Counted from the first letter of the stretch, positions 49,183 through 61,084 are shown. The stretch is DNA of 64,000 nucleotides from Spirometra erinaceieuropaei (GCA_902702965.1 CACRXP010000692.1:161257-225256); one strand, 5' to 3'. A program made the numbers and translations. The notes: a model not told the origin generated them from the letters alone.

Positions 49183-51074
49183 TGTTTCTCTTTAGGAGAG
49201 CAGGTGATCGCTGGCTATTTGAATATTGTCATTTCGGCGATATAAAACATTCCACTGAAGCGAACACATATCTAACGTTAGTTCTACCACGAGTAAATAT
49301 GCATATTATTTTATAGAAATATTATTCCATTGCCCTTACTTTGAAATAAGATTTAACCAGTCATTTGTTTATGAAGTATTTATTTTGACACCTTATTTAG
49401 TTACCTCTCAAAATAATACTTCAAGTGTCCTTATTGATTTCTCACTTCTATCGCTAACTTCAACGTTTATTTTTTTCTTTCTGAGTGTACGTCTGTTGTT
49501 CTTTCTACATGGAAAAGGCGCACGGCGCAAATAGTTGGTTTTAAAGGACACTGAACTTGGCTTTCGAGAGAAGTTCTGCTAATTATAAAAACGGGTTTGT
49601 GCAAATAATCCGACTAATCTGAGATAGACAGCCAACCGTCATTTTGGCTGGCCAGATGAAATCTAAAAGTACCTCATAATTTATTCACCGTGACTTTCCT
49701 GCCCGTCGGCATCTTCAAGCACGCTTAAGTACAACCGGCATTTTTTGAAAATATGTTTTGCCATCACACAGAAATAAGCTGGCATTAAAGCCGCCTTTTG
49801 TAGAAAGGGAAGGGAAGAAATGATGTCTCTTTCATAGCATTCGGCCAACGTTATTTACTGGGGAATTAAAATTAGGATTCTATCTGAAAACACCATAGAA
49901 AATTCTAGTCGTCTTGGCTCAGGGTAACTTTCTGGATTAACTTAATTGTTTTGGATCTTGACTGCGAGAAACTGCTCAGCCAAATGAACGAGATCATTTG
50001 TATACTTGCACATTTCAAAAAATGAAATAAAAGTGCAAACCAGCCAGAGCAAGGACCAGATTTGCCTGATCGCCGGTCAGCAGGTAAACCCCCGTCTATC
50101 ACGAATTTTACATCGATGAAATAGTAGATTTTGCGGTGGGCATCACCGAGCGGACGATATTTTGGAATATTACGAAATCAGCATTGGAGAATCAAAGTTA
50201 TTTAGAATCAGTAATATTTTCTGTATTATCGTAAAACACAAAGCTATCTAATGTTTTTTTCCGATATTTGTTTTAGCCATAAACTTACAACTTGCAACGT
50301 CAGGTACTGCCATAAGCTCAATATTTCCGTGTTTGTGAAACCGATTTTAGAAAAATTAAGTAATCAGGGACATCCGTTGTGGCTCATATTTTATATGTCG
50401 CATTAGTATGGTGCTCCGAGTGTTTCAACCTGCTTCCCTTTTCTGAAGCAACTCCTAATTGTAATCGGTATTATCTATTAAGCCATTCAGTTGAGTATTC
50501 CACTTACATTGTTTTTGCCCCCGCCCAGGGCCGACTAATTTGTTGTAAACAATGCTTGCACGTGCCACGTTTTGACTGATTATGTTAGCCGATAATGCTA
50601 AAATTTTGAGCATTAGCGAATTTAAACAAACATCTAAATTGTATTTGCTTCAACACCATGGCAAACAGAAACTCAATTGTGGGGATATTTTGTCTCAATT
50701 TGTATGTATTTATTCCGACTTACTGACCCCCACGTATATGGAATAAGCATTTCGTATGTTGCGCCTACCTATTTGCAGTATGTTAATAAATAAACATTCG
50801 GACTTCGCCCAACTGAAGGACAAAATATAATTCTGTCTCATTTTTCAATAGTTCTTATTATGAATACGTAAAAGGTTAAAAATCTGTTCCGTTCTTTCGT
50901 TACATTTCTCGATTTACGTACATAATTAACTGACCAAATCAAAACTTCCGTTTTAGCCATTGACGTCTAAGCGTGCCCTCTTTGCGGAGTAAACGGAAGC
51001 CACCGATTAGTAATTTCATGTTTACTCGATCTACTTACTTAAATCTTTTTTGCTAGCGTACATCGCAATTTTAG

Positions 51075-51700
51075 GCAATGGCAGGGTGAAGGGTCCAAAT
51101 AAGCTGTCGATAGGCTATGAATCGTGTTATACGAGAAAGGTGATAATAAGGAGGAGTTTAGGGGTAGGCATCACGCCGGACGGTAAGCTGATAGAACGCA
51201 GGGAAACACAGGAGACGGTCGAGGACAAAAGCAATACTTTCGAGTAAAATGAGGAATGTATGCAGGTACGGCATCCAGGCCGGATATTCCTAAAAGAGTG
51301 CCTGACCATCGAACAACTGGGCCTATCGCCCGGCATACATTTTTGTTATCTCTCAGGTCATACTCAGTTGGCATAGTATAACTAAAACACTTTACGATAA
51401 CAGTGCGATAGTGAGTGATTTTTGACTGGCTTGACTCCCTTGGCTTGGCCAACCGTCTTAATATTAACTTGTGAGTAAAAGTACTTGTTGAGGTGAAATA
51501 GCGCACAGCACGTTCAACCCGACCATTAGGTACGGTTCATGTATCTTACGGGAGTCACGGCCCGCTTAAATTTAAAGCAACGCATAAAGAAGGATCCCGC
51601 TTAACAGTCAGTAGGCTGTGGATCGTGCCATACGAGATTTATGGTAAATGGAGTTTCATGGGTGGGACAGCCAGCTATACAGCAAGCTGACAAAATGAAA
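51075..51700 (+). repeat. Two direct copies of a sequence also seen beside the Merlin fragment
   Basis: ATAGGCTATGAATCGTGTTA with ACGAGAAAGGTGATAATAAG at 51110-51150 matches GTAGGCTGTGGATCGTGCCA with ACGAGATTTATGGTAAATGG at 51610-51650. A similar GGTGATAATAGGGGTTTTATG and GACGGTAAGC occurs at 42678-42738 just upstream of the Merlin fragment (compare GACGGTAAGC at 51178). It is probably decayed Merlin-related or co-amplified sequence. Confidence 0.4.
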
Positions 51701-52873
51701 GAAAACGCAGAAATTGGCTGGATTTATGCTGAAAGTCTTATCCTACGCTATGTACGACAACGAAAATAAAAGTAGCAATTAAACAATAAACAAAAAGTAA
51801 ACTTTACAAAATAACAGATTTTGAGTTAAAGGGTGAGGTCCTGGGAAGTAAACGTTGTCGGCGGTGTAATTTCTGCAACAGCCTGCAGATGCATGCCAAG
51901 ATAAAACCCCGTGTGACACGATCAACAGTCTACTGACAGTCAAATGAGGTCCTTCTCTATACCGTTGCCGAATTTAAGATTGGTACTAGTTCCTACAGCT
52001 TCGGCGTTGACTGTAAATGTCGTGTCATTTCTTCTTATTACTAAGAAGTTTTTAGTCATACAGTGTGGGGTTACTCGTCCTAATCTCGGTGTCAAATCAC
52101 TCAGGTGGACCTCCGCTGACTAACAGTAAGTAATCCAGTAATTTTACTGAAAAATAATCATACCTGTTTGACTTTGCCCGACTTAATTGCCGATTTTAGC
52201 CAGCTCAATTCTACGTTGAATGCCCGTGCTTTGGGCGTGAATAAGTTGACCGAACTACATTCTCACGATTATACTACGGACTCTCGTCGCATTGACTAGG
52301 ATAAGATTACAAGCTTTTTGTTTCTCTGGTGAGATTGTCTTGACCGTAACCGCGTCTGAACCTGTGAATGACTTCCAGCGCTTCTTGCTCTGACAGCGGG
52401 TCCACCAATTTTATCGCATATTACCTGATAATGGCCTATGACTTATGTGAAAAGACGACTAACAAACATGGCACATGGAAGTACTCATCAAAATTGCCGT
52501 CGACGTTAAGTACTTGCGTCGTGTTCATCGTTTTGCGGAGCACTTTTGTTTTTAGAACGCCAGAGAATATTCAACAGGCAAGAACGTTGCTGGAAGTCAG
52601 CTGACTGCTTTCTTCCTCTTCCGACGGGAATTCCATTTTCAAAAAATTGGGGTTGTATGTTTTTTTTAGTTTTTTCACCTTTTTATTTTTAGAAAGGATA
52701 GACGAAGTATCCACATTCCGTACCAAAATTCCATTTCTTTTCTCGAACAATAGAGAATCTTGTCGTTCTAACGCCGCCTCCGTCACAATTTTCTAAACCG
52801 AAGAACCCATTGACGTGCCTTTTACCCACTCTTAGATTACTCCGTCAGATATATTCCTTTTTAGATAGGACCT

Positions 52874-53056
52874 CTAGATTTGCTGGGTTAAGGCGCATCT
52901 AGGGCTATTTTTACGTCTCAACTTGTCGTCTATCCTGAAGTAATTCGGTTGTCTCGTCCGCGAATTTCGGGTCCTAAAAGCAAAAAGTAAAGGGACGTTA
53001 TAAGATACGATAACCTCGTCTGGTAGGAGTTGTAATCTGTTTGGTTTCTCAAGCAT
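52874..53056 (-). pseudogene. Penelope-like reverse transcriptase fragment (probable)
   Basis: The minus-strand frame reads LLPDEVIVSYNVPLLFAF. This parallels the Penelope-like RT core motif in which a V-S-F/Y-D-V-x-x-L-F-T block carries the first catalytic Asp. Here that Asp is Asn, and the following T-S-I-P is lost. A frameshift then leads into DPKFADETTELLQDRRQVE, which resembles the DLA..T...LL..DR stretch that follows the motif in that family. The piece is short, frameshifted and lacks the catalytic residue, so it is dead. The neighbouring minus-strand frame at 52571-52786 (Lys/Glu-rich) may belong to the same relic but has no motif I recognise. An alternative reading as an exon (acceptor TTTGCTTTTAG at about 52976) is less likely. 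Confidence 0.4.
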
Positions 53057-53561
53057 TTGATTCTAAATAGTTACAATGGTGCCGGATGCTTTTTCAGATA
53101 TGTGAGACTCAATTTCGTAAGTTTGAGTGATTTTACGGTGGGCCAGTGGGCAGCGCCCTCTTTCTCTATGTTGGCAAAGCAATGGAATCGGGTCAAGGTT
53201 ATTTCTTCGGCACTCGCCATGCACTGGTCGATCCATGATAGTAATAGTAGCGTCGTATTAATTTATCCTACCAGCGACTTTACGGGATAAGTTTCGGAGT
53301 GTATATCCTTGGATCCTACGTTTAATCACTCAGCAGATTGCCTATGCCTGACAATTTATTACATAAGTCTCAAAGGGATAGGCTTGGATGTTAAACCCAA
53401 AAGTATTTTGAATTTGGACATGGTAATCCTAGACTTGATATTTGGAATAATCTGGCAACAACTAATTTGTTAAACATTTTCTGACCCAAGTTATCATCCG
53501 AGACCTGTCAAAAACTAGTAATACATAATTCCGCGGCCTGAAACAAGCCTCAGAAACAATG

Positions 53562-53573
53562 CCCCCCCCCCCC
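53562..53573 (+). repeat. Poly-C run of 12
   Basis: Homopolymer in otherwise ordinary intronic DNA. Its length may be a sequencing artefact. Confidence 0.9.
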
Positions 53574-54720
53574 GCTTATCTCTGAGAATCGTAAACAACG
53601 GAGCACATGTATTGATCAGTTGTTTGTAAATACTGGATAACTGCGCATTGCAGAGTCGGTTCATTTCTCCGAAAAAAGAGCCGTTCAGTTATGTGGCAAA
53701 TTGTTGTGTATCCCGTAGCGCCGAGGCATTTGAGCTGCAATAAATCGAAGTTTTATTAAATGCCATCCTACACTCTAATCGTTTTTCTACTCGCCGCATA
53801 GTTCGTTGATACCTGGTACCCATCGCAACACTCGTAATTTACTCTAACGATAAGATAGTATGGTTTCCGCTTTAGTCGTTTATGTGGAATTAAACCCGGC
53901 ATTCTAACTTTAATGCACCTGAGACTTGATTCAAAGCAATAAATTTACAAAAGCTTTGGCTAGAAACGTGGTATTGGAGGACTTGTGGTCATATTATGTT
54001 TTAAGAATTCATCGTAGCCAAATTAAATGTCAAATTGTGCAAGGTCCTATCTGGAGTGTTTCGTAGAACATGAGAAAACTGTCTTTACCATCATCATGTG
54101 GACGAAACTAACTTGCAGAATCCCTTCGAAACACTCTTTAGGTCGACTATCAACAGCATGTCTGTAGATCCTAGAGTTACGTTTTGATATGTTCTGAGCG
54201 TGCTATTCTTCGTCAAAAATTACCTAAACCAATAGGGGTCATATGTTTGCAGATTCCAGCATTTAGTTTACGAAGGACTTATTCCCTTTGAATTTCCTTT
54301 CCCAGGAATGGTAGAAACACATTTTTATATGATCATCTACCTGCTCGACTTTTGTGCAAACAACATAAATGGTAATTAGAGCCGTCTAGTAGGGAGAAAT
54401 AAAGTACTTTCATTTGCCCTTGGAGCAGTTACCTCCATCTTTTTGAAGAAAAGACGGTATTATAGCACGGTATGGGAATTTTGTGCGGACTGCTTGGCAC
54501 AAGTGACCCAAGAGCCCTACGGATTTAGACGTATACGACTGTCCGTCATTCTCAAGCGTCGGCGTCCTCTATGTTCCCTTACAGAGTGTGCACAGGACAG
54601 TGAGTTGTGTGTAAATTAATCTATTGTGGGGCAGACTTGCGCAGCATCTATCGCACCCTCTCCTTACTCGTCTATTTAACTTCGGTTCCAAGACGCAGAT
54701 AAAATGGCTAAAGTCGTGTA

Positions 54721-54842
54721 CATTAGATGGGCTAACTCATGAGATGTCAACCGAAATTCCGGAATACGTTTTCGTTTCGAGAAGATTAATTAAGTAGGGT
54801 TGTGAATTTTGATTGGAATTTCATGAGTTATCACACCTACTG
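54721..54842. mobile_element. Foldback element, copy 5, 122-base deletion derivative
   Basis: The left 85 or so bases (CATTAGATGGGCTAACTCAT onward, through TAATTAAGTAGGGTTGTGAA) are joined directly to the last 35 or so bases of the right arm (ATTTCATGAGTTATCACACC then TACTG). The whole middle, about 860 bases compared with copy 3, is missing. It is flanked by TA on the left (54719-54720). Confidence 0.75.
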
Positions 54843-55794
54843 CATAAGCACAGTTGCCGACAAAGCTACGCAACTCGTCTATGCGTGCCATGCGCGACAT
54901 GAGGGCAGCTGGTGAAATCTCACTGGTGTTAGAGTGTTTTATTGGCGGCAATGAGAAAGACCCATTGCAAACTTATTTAATCCTGATAAGGACCGAGTTA
55001 TCCGAAAATTTAACAATCTCTCACGCCGCAAATATTGGCGAATCGACTTTTTTTATTAAGTTTTAAAAAAGAAGGAATACAGGATCATCTGGGCGCAGAC
55101 ATTTGTATTCTTTTGAAGGTCTTTGTTTTCTGCCTTTTTTCATTCTAATCGTGCTTGAAGCGTTTTCTACAAAGACAGCCGTCATTGTGAAGAATGAGAA
55201 CTGTTTCGTCATCATAATCCTAAAGCAGGAACTCCCTAAAACTGGTTCACGAATCTTGCCGACCTGCGACCGTACGACGCAATTGCAAAGAACCGGTCTT
55301 CAAAGTTGATCTTTTGGCATTTTCTGTCATTTATGTCACAAGTCCACCCTTCAGAATGCACTATCGCCTAGAGCTGATAAGCCCACTTTGAATTAAGTGG
55401 TCTCGTCCGGACTTGTTAATTTTGACTCCGGATTTTATTTTGACGTTCGTACTGTCATTTACTTCATCGGACTAATTTTGTACTGCTCACACCCGCATCA
55501 TGTGCATTTGTTACCTTTAACCTTAATTCCTGTCAGAAAATGATGTTATTTCTGCCTGCCCTATGTGTTGCATCTAATGCCAAATGGACTCCCCAGCTGA
55601 CTTTCGGAAAAACAGCAGCTCACTCCGTGGGGGGTCTGATAAATAATGATTACTTCTTTTTGCAAGTGACTAAAATTCAACTGTTAACACCCTGCTTTAC
55701 ACAATTATCTTCCCGTTTTGTTAATAAGGCAGGGATATAGGAATTCAGGTGGCTTTGTGCTAATTTTCAGGATGGTCACCCATTCCTTTGTCGT

Positions 55795-55945
55795 TAGTAT
55801 TAATCCTGACCCAAGACTTAGCCTGAACCCCAAACTTAACCCTAAATTAAATCTCTCTGAAATTTAGTTTAGAGCTACCCGTATTACGGGCGGTGTTCCT
55901 ACCCGCGTGGAGTATCGTTTTGTCATTTCTTATCGCTGTTTCCAA
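55795..55945 (+). repeat. CCTAAC-headed repeat, copy 2
   Basis: Counterpart of 46655-46830. Degenerate CTTAACCC motifs (55802-55850) are followed by the same GCTACCCGTATTACGG.. flank and TTTTGTCATTTC. Confidence 0.5.
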
Positions 55946-58225
55946 CTGAGTTGATTTCGTTTTTACAATTTTACAGCGACTTTATGTGTTTACCTCTCAA
56001 GGACTTAGTAATTTGAAAAACAATGTTCTTTAGTACCAGCCCCTTCAAAGGAGGCACAAACTGATAAATCAATAACTATGACTAACGAGGGAAAAGACAG
56101 TGGAATAACCTTTTCAAGTTTTTTTGACTGTCATCACACAGTAGTGCCCTAACCTCAGGCTGCATGGCCAGGGTTGCAGAAAGGCTAGGACGAATCATAG
56201 TGCATTGTGGTAAAATCCCTTATCTCTTAGCCTAATGCGCTCCAGCTCTGTCTGATGCGATCGGTAATCAAGTGTCACCTGGTGGTGGCGTTTTTATTTT
56301 GTCTTTAAGCTTGGAAGCAGTAGATCATGCTGGTCCTCCCATCGGGACTACCAATCAATATTTAGGAAGATTTAATGTAAAAAGACAAAGGACAAAAGGC
56401 CTGAAATAAATCTGCCAGAGGAATTAAGTGCCAAACTTTATTTGTTCAAGATTTTGAACGACCTCAACATCAACTGATCTCTGATCCTTTCGGGTTTGCG
56501 TGAAAAGACATGTCGTGTTATGATATTTGGACCTTTTCGTCGAAATATAGTGAATCCCAAGCGCATTAAAATTGGACAGCTTACACATTATGACGTACAG
56601 CTAGTAACCAATCAGAATACAATGCAATATAAACAACACAATGCAATTCTGCGAACTTAAACCCACTTGATTTTCCTGGACGCAGTCTTATTTTCCGTTT
56701 CTAGGAGAGATTTTCTTGGAGTGCTTTTTCCTTATATTAATGCTCCTTTATAACATAACGCTTTAAAACAAGAGACATGGGAATGTTTTACTAAATAATG
56801 CAGATCTTTCCTTGAATATCAGGAAACATCCAATTTTACTGAGGTTTGCCTTTTTCTTGCATTAAAAGGGTCCGAAACAACCTATGTTTGCGTAAATAAT
56901 AAACCAACAAACCATATTAACTACATGCCAGATCATCTACCTAAATGCCGATATGACATTTCCGAAGTTAGATCATCTATTGTACGACTCTCTAAAAATG
57001 ATCTTAAGTCGCTCAAAATTAATCGCTCCAGGTTTTTTAACTTGTTCTTGTACATTGAACCTGGAACCTTACATTTGCCTCCGCAATCATAAATGGTGTC
57101 AAAGCCTTGCTAGCGATTTTCGGCAGATTATTTGAGTGGAACGTACCGCCCATTCTCTTGTGCATCTTCTAAAATGACGTTTGACGATTTCCTCAAGTTT
57201 ATTATGAACCCTCGTAAACTTTGTCCTTCTGATGTGCAAGGCCCCCCGGTCAACAATGTAAGGAAACCAACGGTCCGTAGTAACTTCTATGTGTTTAAAC
57301 CACGGCTGATTGCCAATACTCTACTAATCTACTTGAGAGGATGATTTCCTTCAAGAAATTTAAATAAGGGTAATTAGATGTCTAAGATGGGTAATTTTGT
57401 GGAGGTGCAATTGATGTCCTCGACAGTGGCAGTCGACAAATGTGTGAATATTGAGCTCTGGTTCTCCAATAAACATAACTCGAATAGGAGACAGGCTATA
57501 CGAAAAGGCAACTACCTATACTGATAATGCATGGTCGCAGTACGGTCTGGTAGGATCTTGACTGGTTGTCGGGAATTTTGTTTTATTTGAGGCCTGGTAG
57601 CTCTGGAAAACTGTTGACCTGTCGCTTAGACCTTGCCTGTGAATCTCTTTTCTAATGTTTGGTCACATGTACACGTTTCTGGTTGCAGAATTTAGTCAGG
57701 ACAGGCTGAACTCCCGAACGCATGAAAAATTCAGCATTTCGCTGCTAGAGTTATATTCATCGGCTATCGTTAGACTGCCAGAATTGTTTATCTGCCAATC
57801 ACATGACTGCCACCGTCAACAGACGAGTGGCGTTTGGTTTAAAACCGCGCAGAAAAAGGGGACTCAGGAATGACTGGTGCATTTGAATGTATGTTGTTGA
57901 TATCGACTGGCGGTAATCAATTTAAAGTGCTATTGAGAAATGAAAGTTAACAAACTTCGCTCGTTCATGGGAATTTTCTGGCACTTCTGTATGCTGCGGC
58001 TAAAGAGAGGTAAGCAAAGAGCACAGGACGAAAAACTTCTAGCCGGAAACTCATAACTTATTGATGGACGGCGAACTTGTACAAATAAATTGGGGATCAA
58101 TCTGTGGATGCAAAAAACTCCAAACACAAAAAATTCCAAATTAAAAACTGTGAAACACTTTTTGTCCAGTTGTTAGTGAAGAAATAAAAAATAACAAGCT
58201 GTCATCGGCAAACGAAAGTACGTTA

Positions 58226-59606
58226 CCTGACCCATCTCAAAAAATGTTAGTCGACATTTTGAAATGTGAACTTTAATAAGAAAAGACCATTTAAGTGGGG
58301 CTGTAATATTGATTATCATGCAGCAGAATCCGAGAATATTTTAGTCACGTTGGGATTCCGACTTTCGTATGCTCTTCTTTTGTTCGCCTGAAAACCTCGC
58401 ACGCGCTACAAACTGACCACATATTTAGTTTGCATTTTTCGTATTTATTTTCTACTCCTCTAGAAATTTAAATATTTTTTGAGGGCAGTTGGTGAATAAT
58501 TACGTCTTCGGGTTAAAAAGTTTTTAAAAATGAGGTTTTTTAAACCCTCGAATCGTCTATTCATGCAACATTGTATTTGTCCGTTTCTTAATGCTGTTAA
58601 GAAGAAATAATGATAAATGTTTTACATTCATTGCGAAATTTTGGGAGCTCGATGTACTATTTTTATAACGTACGGCAATGCATGATTTTCCTTATCCAGA
58701 AAATATGTAGCATGATATATTGGAATCCTAAGCCCAAGTGCTATCGCAGGTTGGGTTAAAAACTTTTCGGAAATTTAAATATTTTTTTCCAAACCTGACA
58801 GTGCTTTTTCTTTAAGTATAACATTAGACAAAAACTTATTTGTTACCGAATTAGCACAAGAAGAATGTGTTTGTGCACATTTTCCCTAAAACACTTTTAA
58901 ATTTAGAGGGGTGTTAAAAATGAATGTTAAAACTTCATTCTACTAAAGTAGCCATTTTTTACCAACTGTGCGTTTTCGCACCTGGCCGAGAAGAGCCGTG
59001 GTCAGAAACCGGCTTCCTGGATTACCAATCGCGCTTCGAAACTCACTCTTCCCGTTGTGCTCTCTCTCGAGCCTTGTCAGCAGTCATACAGCGACGCGTA
59101 AAATAGGCAAAATAACGCTACCGACCAAGACAAAGAAGACTGGAATGATCATTTCTGACTTATTAGCCGTCGTCTGCCGGTCATACCCAACCCCGAAGTG
59201 TGGAACACCTATGACTCAAGTAATGTAGCGCTGTCGATGAACGCCCCCTCTACCATTGTGTATTCCTGATCGCAACCGACAGAACTACGAGCCTGGGGTT
59301 CAGTGTTGAAGGGCTTTGGACTTCTAGCCAACAGGTCGCAGGATCGAACCCCAAGTGCTGCACACCAGGGTTGGGAATGGCTGGCTGACGACGGCTTTTA
59401 AGCCATAAATTGGTATCCAGTATCCCTTGTCTTGTCAACAATGCCATTCTGCCTATATCACGAGCCGCCGGGCGATTGCTGGCGGGGCCCGAGAGAGAGA
59501 GAGCCCGTAAGGTAAAACGGGACGAGTGAGTTTCGTAGAGCAAATGGTGAGCGTCCTCCTACCGGTGGTAAACAAATTTTGGAATTTCGGTTAAAATGTA
59601 ATTCTC
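58226..59606. mobile_element. Foldback element, copy 6, interrupted by another repeat
   Basis: The left arm begins near 58226 (eroded terminus, then CGACATTTTGAAATGTGA and GGGGCTGTAATATTGATTATC). The right arm runs to about 58965 (AAGTAGCCATTTTTTACC). It is then broken by the 58970-59568 repeat, and a terminal piece matching the family end (TTTTGGAATTTCGGTTAAAA) resumes at about 59577. The inner part of the right arm is missing between the two pieces, so insertion came with a deletion or the terminal match is an older fragment. Confidence 0.55.
58970..59568. repeat. Palindromic pair of a B-box-containing dispersed repeat
   Basis: The left unit (about 58985-59225, plus) and right unit (about 59280-59568, minus) are inverted copies. 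CGAAACTCACTC at 59036 mirrors GAGTGAGTTTCG at 59525; TTATTAGCCGTCGTCTGCCG at about 59160 mirrors GGCTGACGACGGCTTTTAA at about 59383. The right unit, read on the minus strand, contains GGGGTTCGATCCTGCGACC, a good RNA polymerase III B-box. CT/GA microsatellites are embedded. A third copy is at 46840-47030. The unit sits inside foldback copy 6. Confidence 0.65.
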
Positions 59607-60204
59607 ATAACGCTTAGTTACGTTCTAGCAACCGCCTGCATATGTTCTCAGCGTTACGTTTGCCTTTTGAAAACCTGAAAACTATGAGCTCATCAATGAA
59701 ATGGTCCCACCATGCGCGAGTTGACTGCAAAATCATTCGTTCACCCTTACAACTCTTATGTTCGCACTAACAACCCGCAAACTAGTTTTGCATATTCTAT
59801 GACCGTTCCCCGTCCTATGCATGTATGATCTGTACTTCTGCAGCTCTTTCATTAACTACTCTCAGCCCCCATCATTTTCAAGATTTGCGTCTACCTAAAT
59901 GAAGTTTTAAAATCTGAATGCTCACGTGGGCCTATATGCAAGCGTTTAGACTGCGTCCTCCCCTACAGTTTGGGATAACTTCCTTTCATCTATGGTCCTG
60001 CCTGATCTTCCGCAGTGGAATGTGATCGATTTGGGGGGCCATAGCAGTCTTTCACTGTATGGCCTCGAACGGTTGAGTGAACTTGAATTTGCTGCAACGA
60101 CGTACTGATGATCTGCGTTTACTCTGAAAAGCATGTCTGCACCCATTTCAATTTAGGCACTAGTGTTGTTACTTTTAACGTTAAAACGTGGGCATGGAAG
60201 TGAT

Positions 60205-60465
60205 TATGTAGCCCCACCTGATGTATACAATACTGTTTGGGTTGGGGTTAAGGGTTAGGGATTATGGTTAGTAGCTTGGGTTAGGCTTAGGGACTAGGAC
60301 AACTATTCCCCAACCACTCAAAGTACAATCCCACATTCCCAATAGCTTTTCTTTTGGCATACAACCGTTTGACAACGTCGCCTGCGCGTCTCCCGGTCCC
60401 ACCTGTAAAAACCCCTACTACCACCGGTCCCGTATTAGAGGTGACTGGGATTTGTTTGCCTCAGG
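60205..60465 (+). repeat. TTAGGG-headed dispersed repeat, copy 3, abutting the zinc-finger exon
   Basis: CCCCACCTGATGTATACAAT, then TTAGGG variants (60237-60295), then AACTATTCCCCAACCACTCA and CATTCCCAATAGCTTTTCTT through ACCGGTCCCGTATTAGAGG. It matches 35055-35350 in order. It ends within about 65 bases of the probable acceptor at 60528. Confidence 0.75.
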
Positions 60466-60528
60466 CGGGGCTACATCACCACATCTGACCATCGAATCAA
60501 AGCTCCCCTCTTTTTTGTGTGTTCAAAG

Positions 60529-60985
60529 ATCACGGAATCTGGCTCCTCCAGCGTGTACCATGGTCCGCCGTGGGTCACAGGTGTTCCAACGTCTGTCCCC
60601 TAACCGCCAAAACGCGGCTCTTCAGGTGAATAATCCCACTGGAGTTCCCCCTCAACTTGCGGCCGCACCCCAATTACCTAATTCAAAACGGCCACCCACG
60701 TCCAGTGCGGCTGACAGTCCAACCCCGTTGCGCTGCAAGGATGAATTTTTCGGCGGTCTAACTCGAAGTCGGAGACCCCCGCATGAGACCTCATCAGCCT
60801 TCCCCCGCCACTCAAAGATTTCGGGAGACCTTCTGGGCACAATCACTGGCCTCTTTGGGCACGAAAGTCAAGGTGATTGTTGTGAGGTCTGTCGGACAAC
60901 CAAATTTGCAGACAACGCCGGCCATAATTGTGCTCACTGTAATCGACGGACATGCATTCGATGCGGCGGTTACTTTGGTCCGGAA
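60529..60985 (+). CDS. RIM homologue, zinc-finger exon
   Basis: Acceptor TTCAAAG at 60522-60528 follows a pyrimidine-rich tract; donor GTAAGT starts at 60986. The first base completes the Lys codon left open by the exon at 18461-18714 (AA|A), and the following residues SRNLAPPAC resemble the vertebrate RIM stretch RDMAKPAAC at the same place. There are 152 codons after the split one. A Pro/Ser-rich linker runs to about residue 175 of the joined protein. It is followed by the RIM/rabphilin-type zinc finger: C181-x2-C184, the diagnostic TKFAD..GHNC (C197), C200, C205-x2-C208, then GG. The last cysteine pair (W-x-C-x2-C in RIM) is absent here and must be in the next exon, beyond the window or not recognised. 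The exon ends in phase 0. The zinc finger binds Munc13 and sits between Rab3-binding helices. An alternative start at ATG 60560 would drop the Rab-binding helix. Confidence 0.88.
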
Positions 60986-61084
60986 GTAAGTTCAGGACTC
61001 TTTGCACTTCTAGTCCCTCCTCCTTGGTAAATGACAATTGATTGCTGACTATGCAGACGATTGAAATTCAAGCTCGCACAACCA

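Larger units (their letters stand above)
18715..60528 (+). other. 41.8-kb intron of the RIM homologue
   Basis: Defined by GTGAGT at 18715 and the AG at 60527-60528, with matching phase 2. It holds no exon that I could recognise as belonging to RIM. A small alternative exon cannot be excluded (see 45064-45249). It is filled with repeats: foldbacks, SINEs, Merlin and Penelope remnants and TTAGGG-headed repeats, separated by kilobases of unrecognised AT-rich DNA. Long stretches with nothing identifiable include 18750-20210, 20350-22620, 25040-29750, 32780-35040, 35400-37490, 38160-41300, 49190-51060, 53070-54715 and 55970-58220. Confidence 0.7.
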
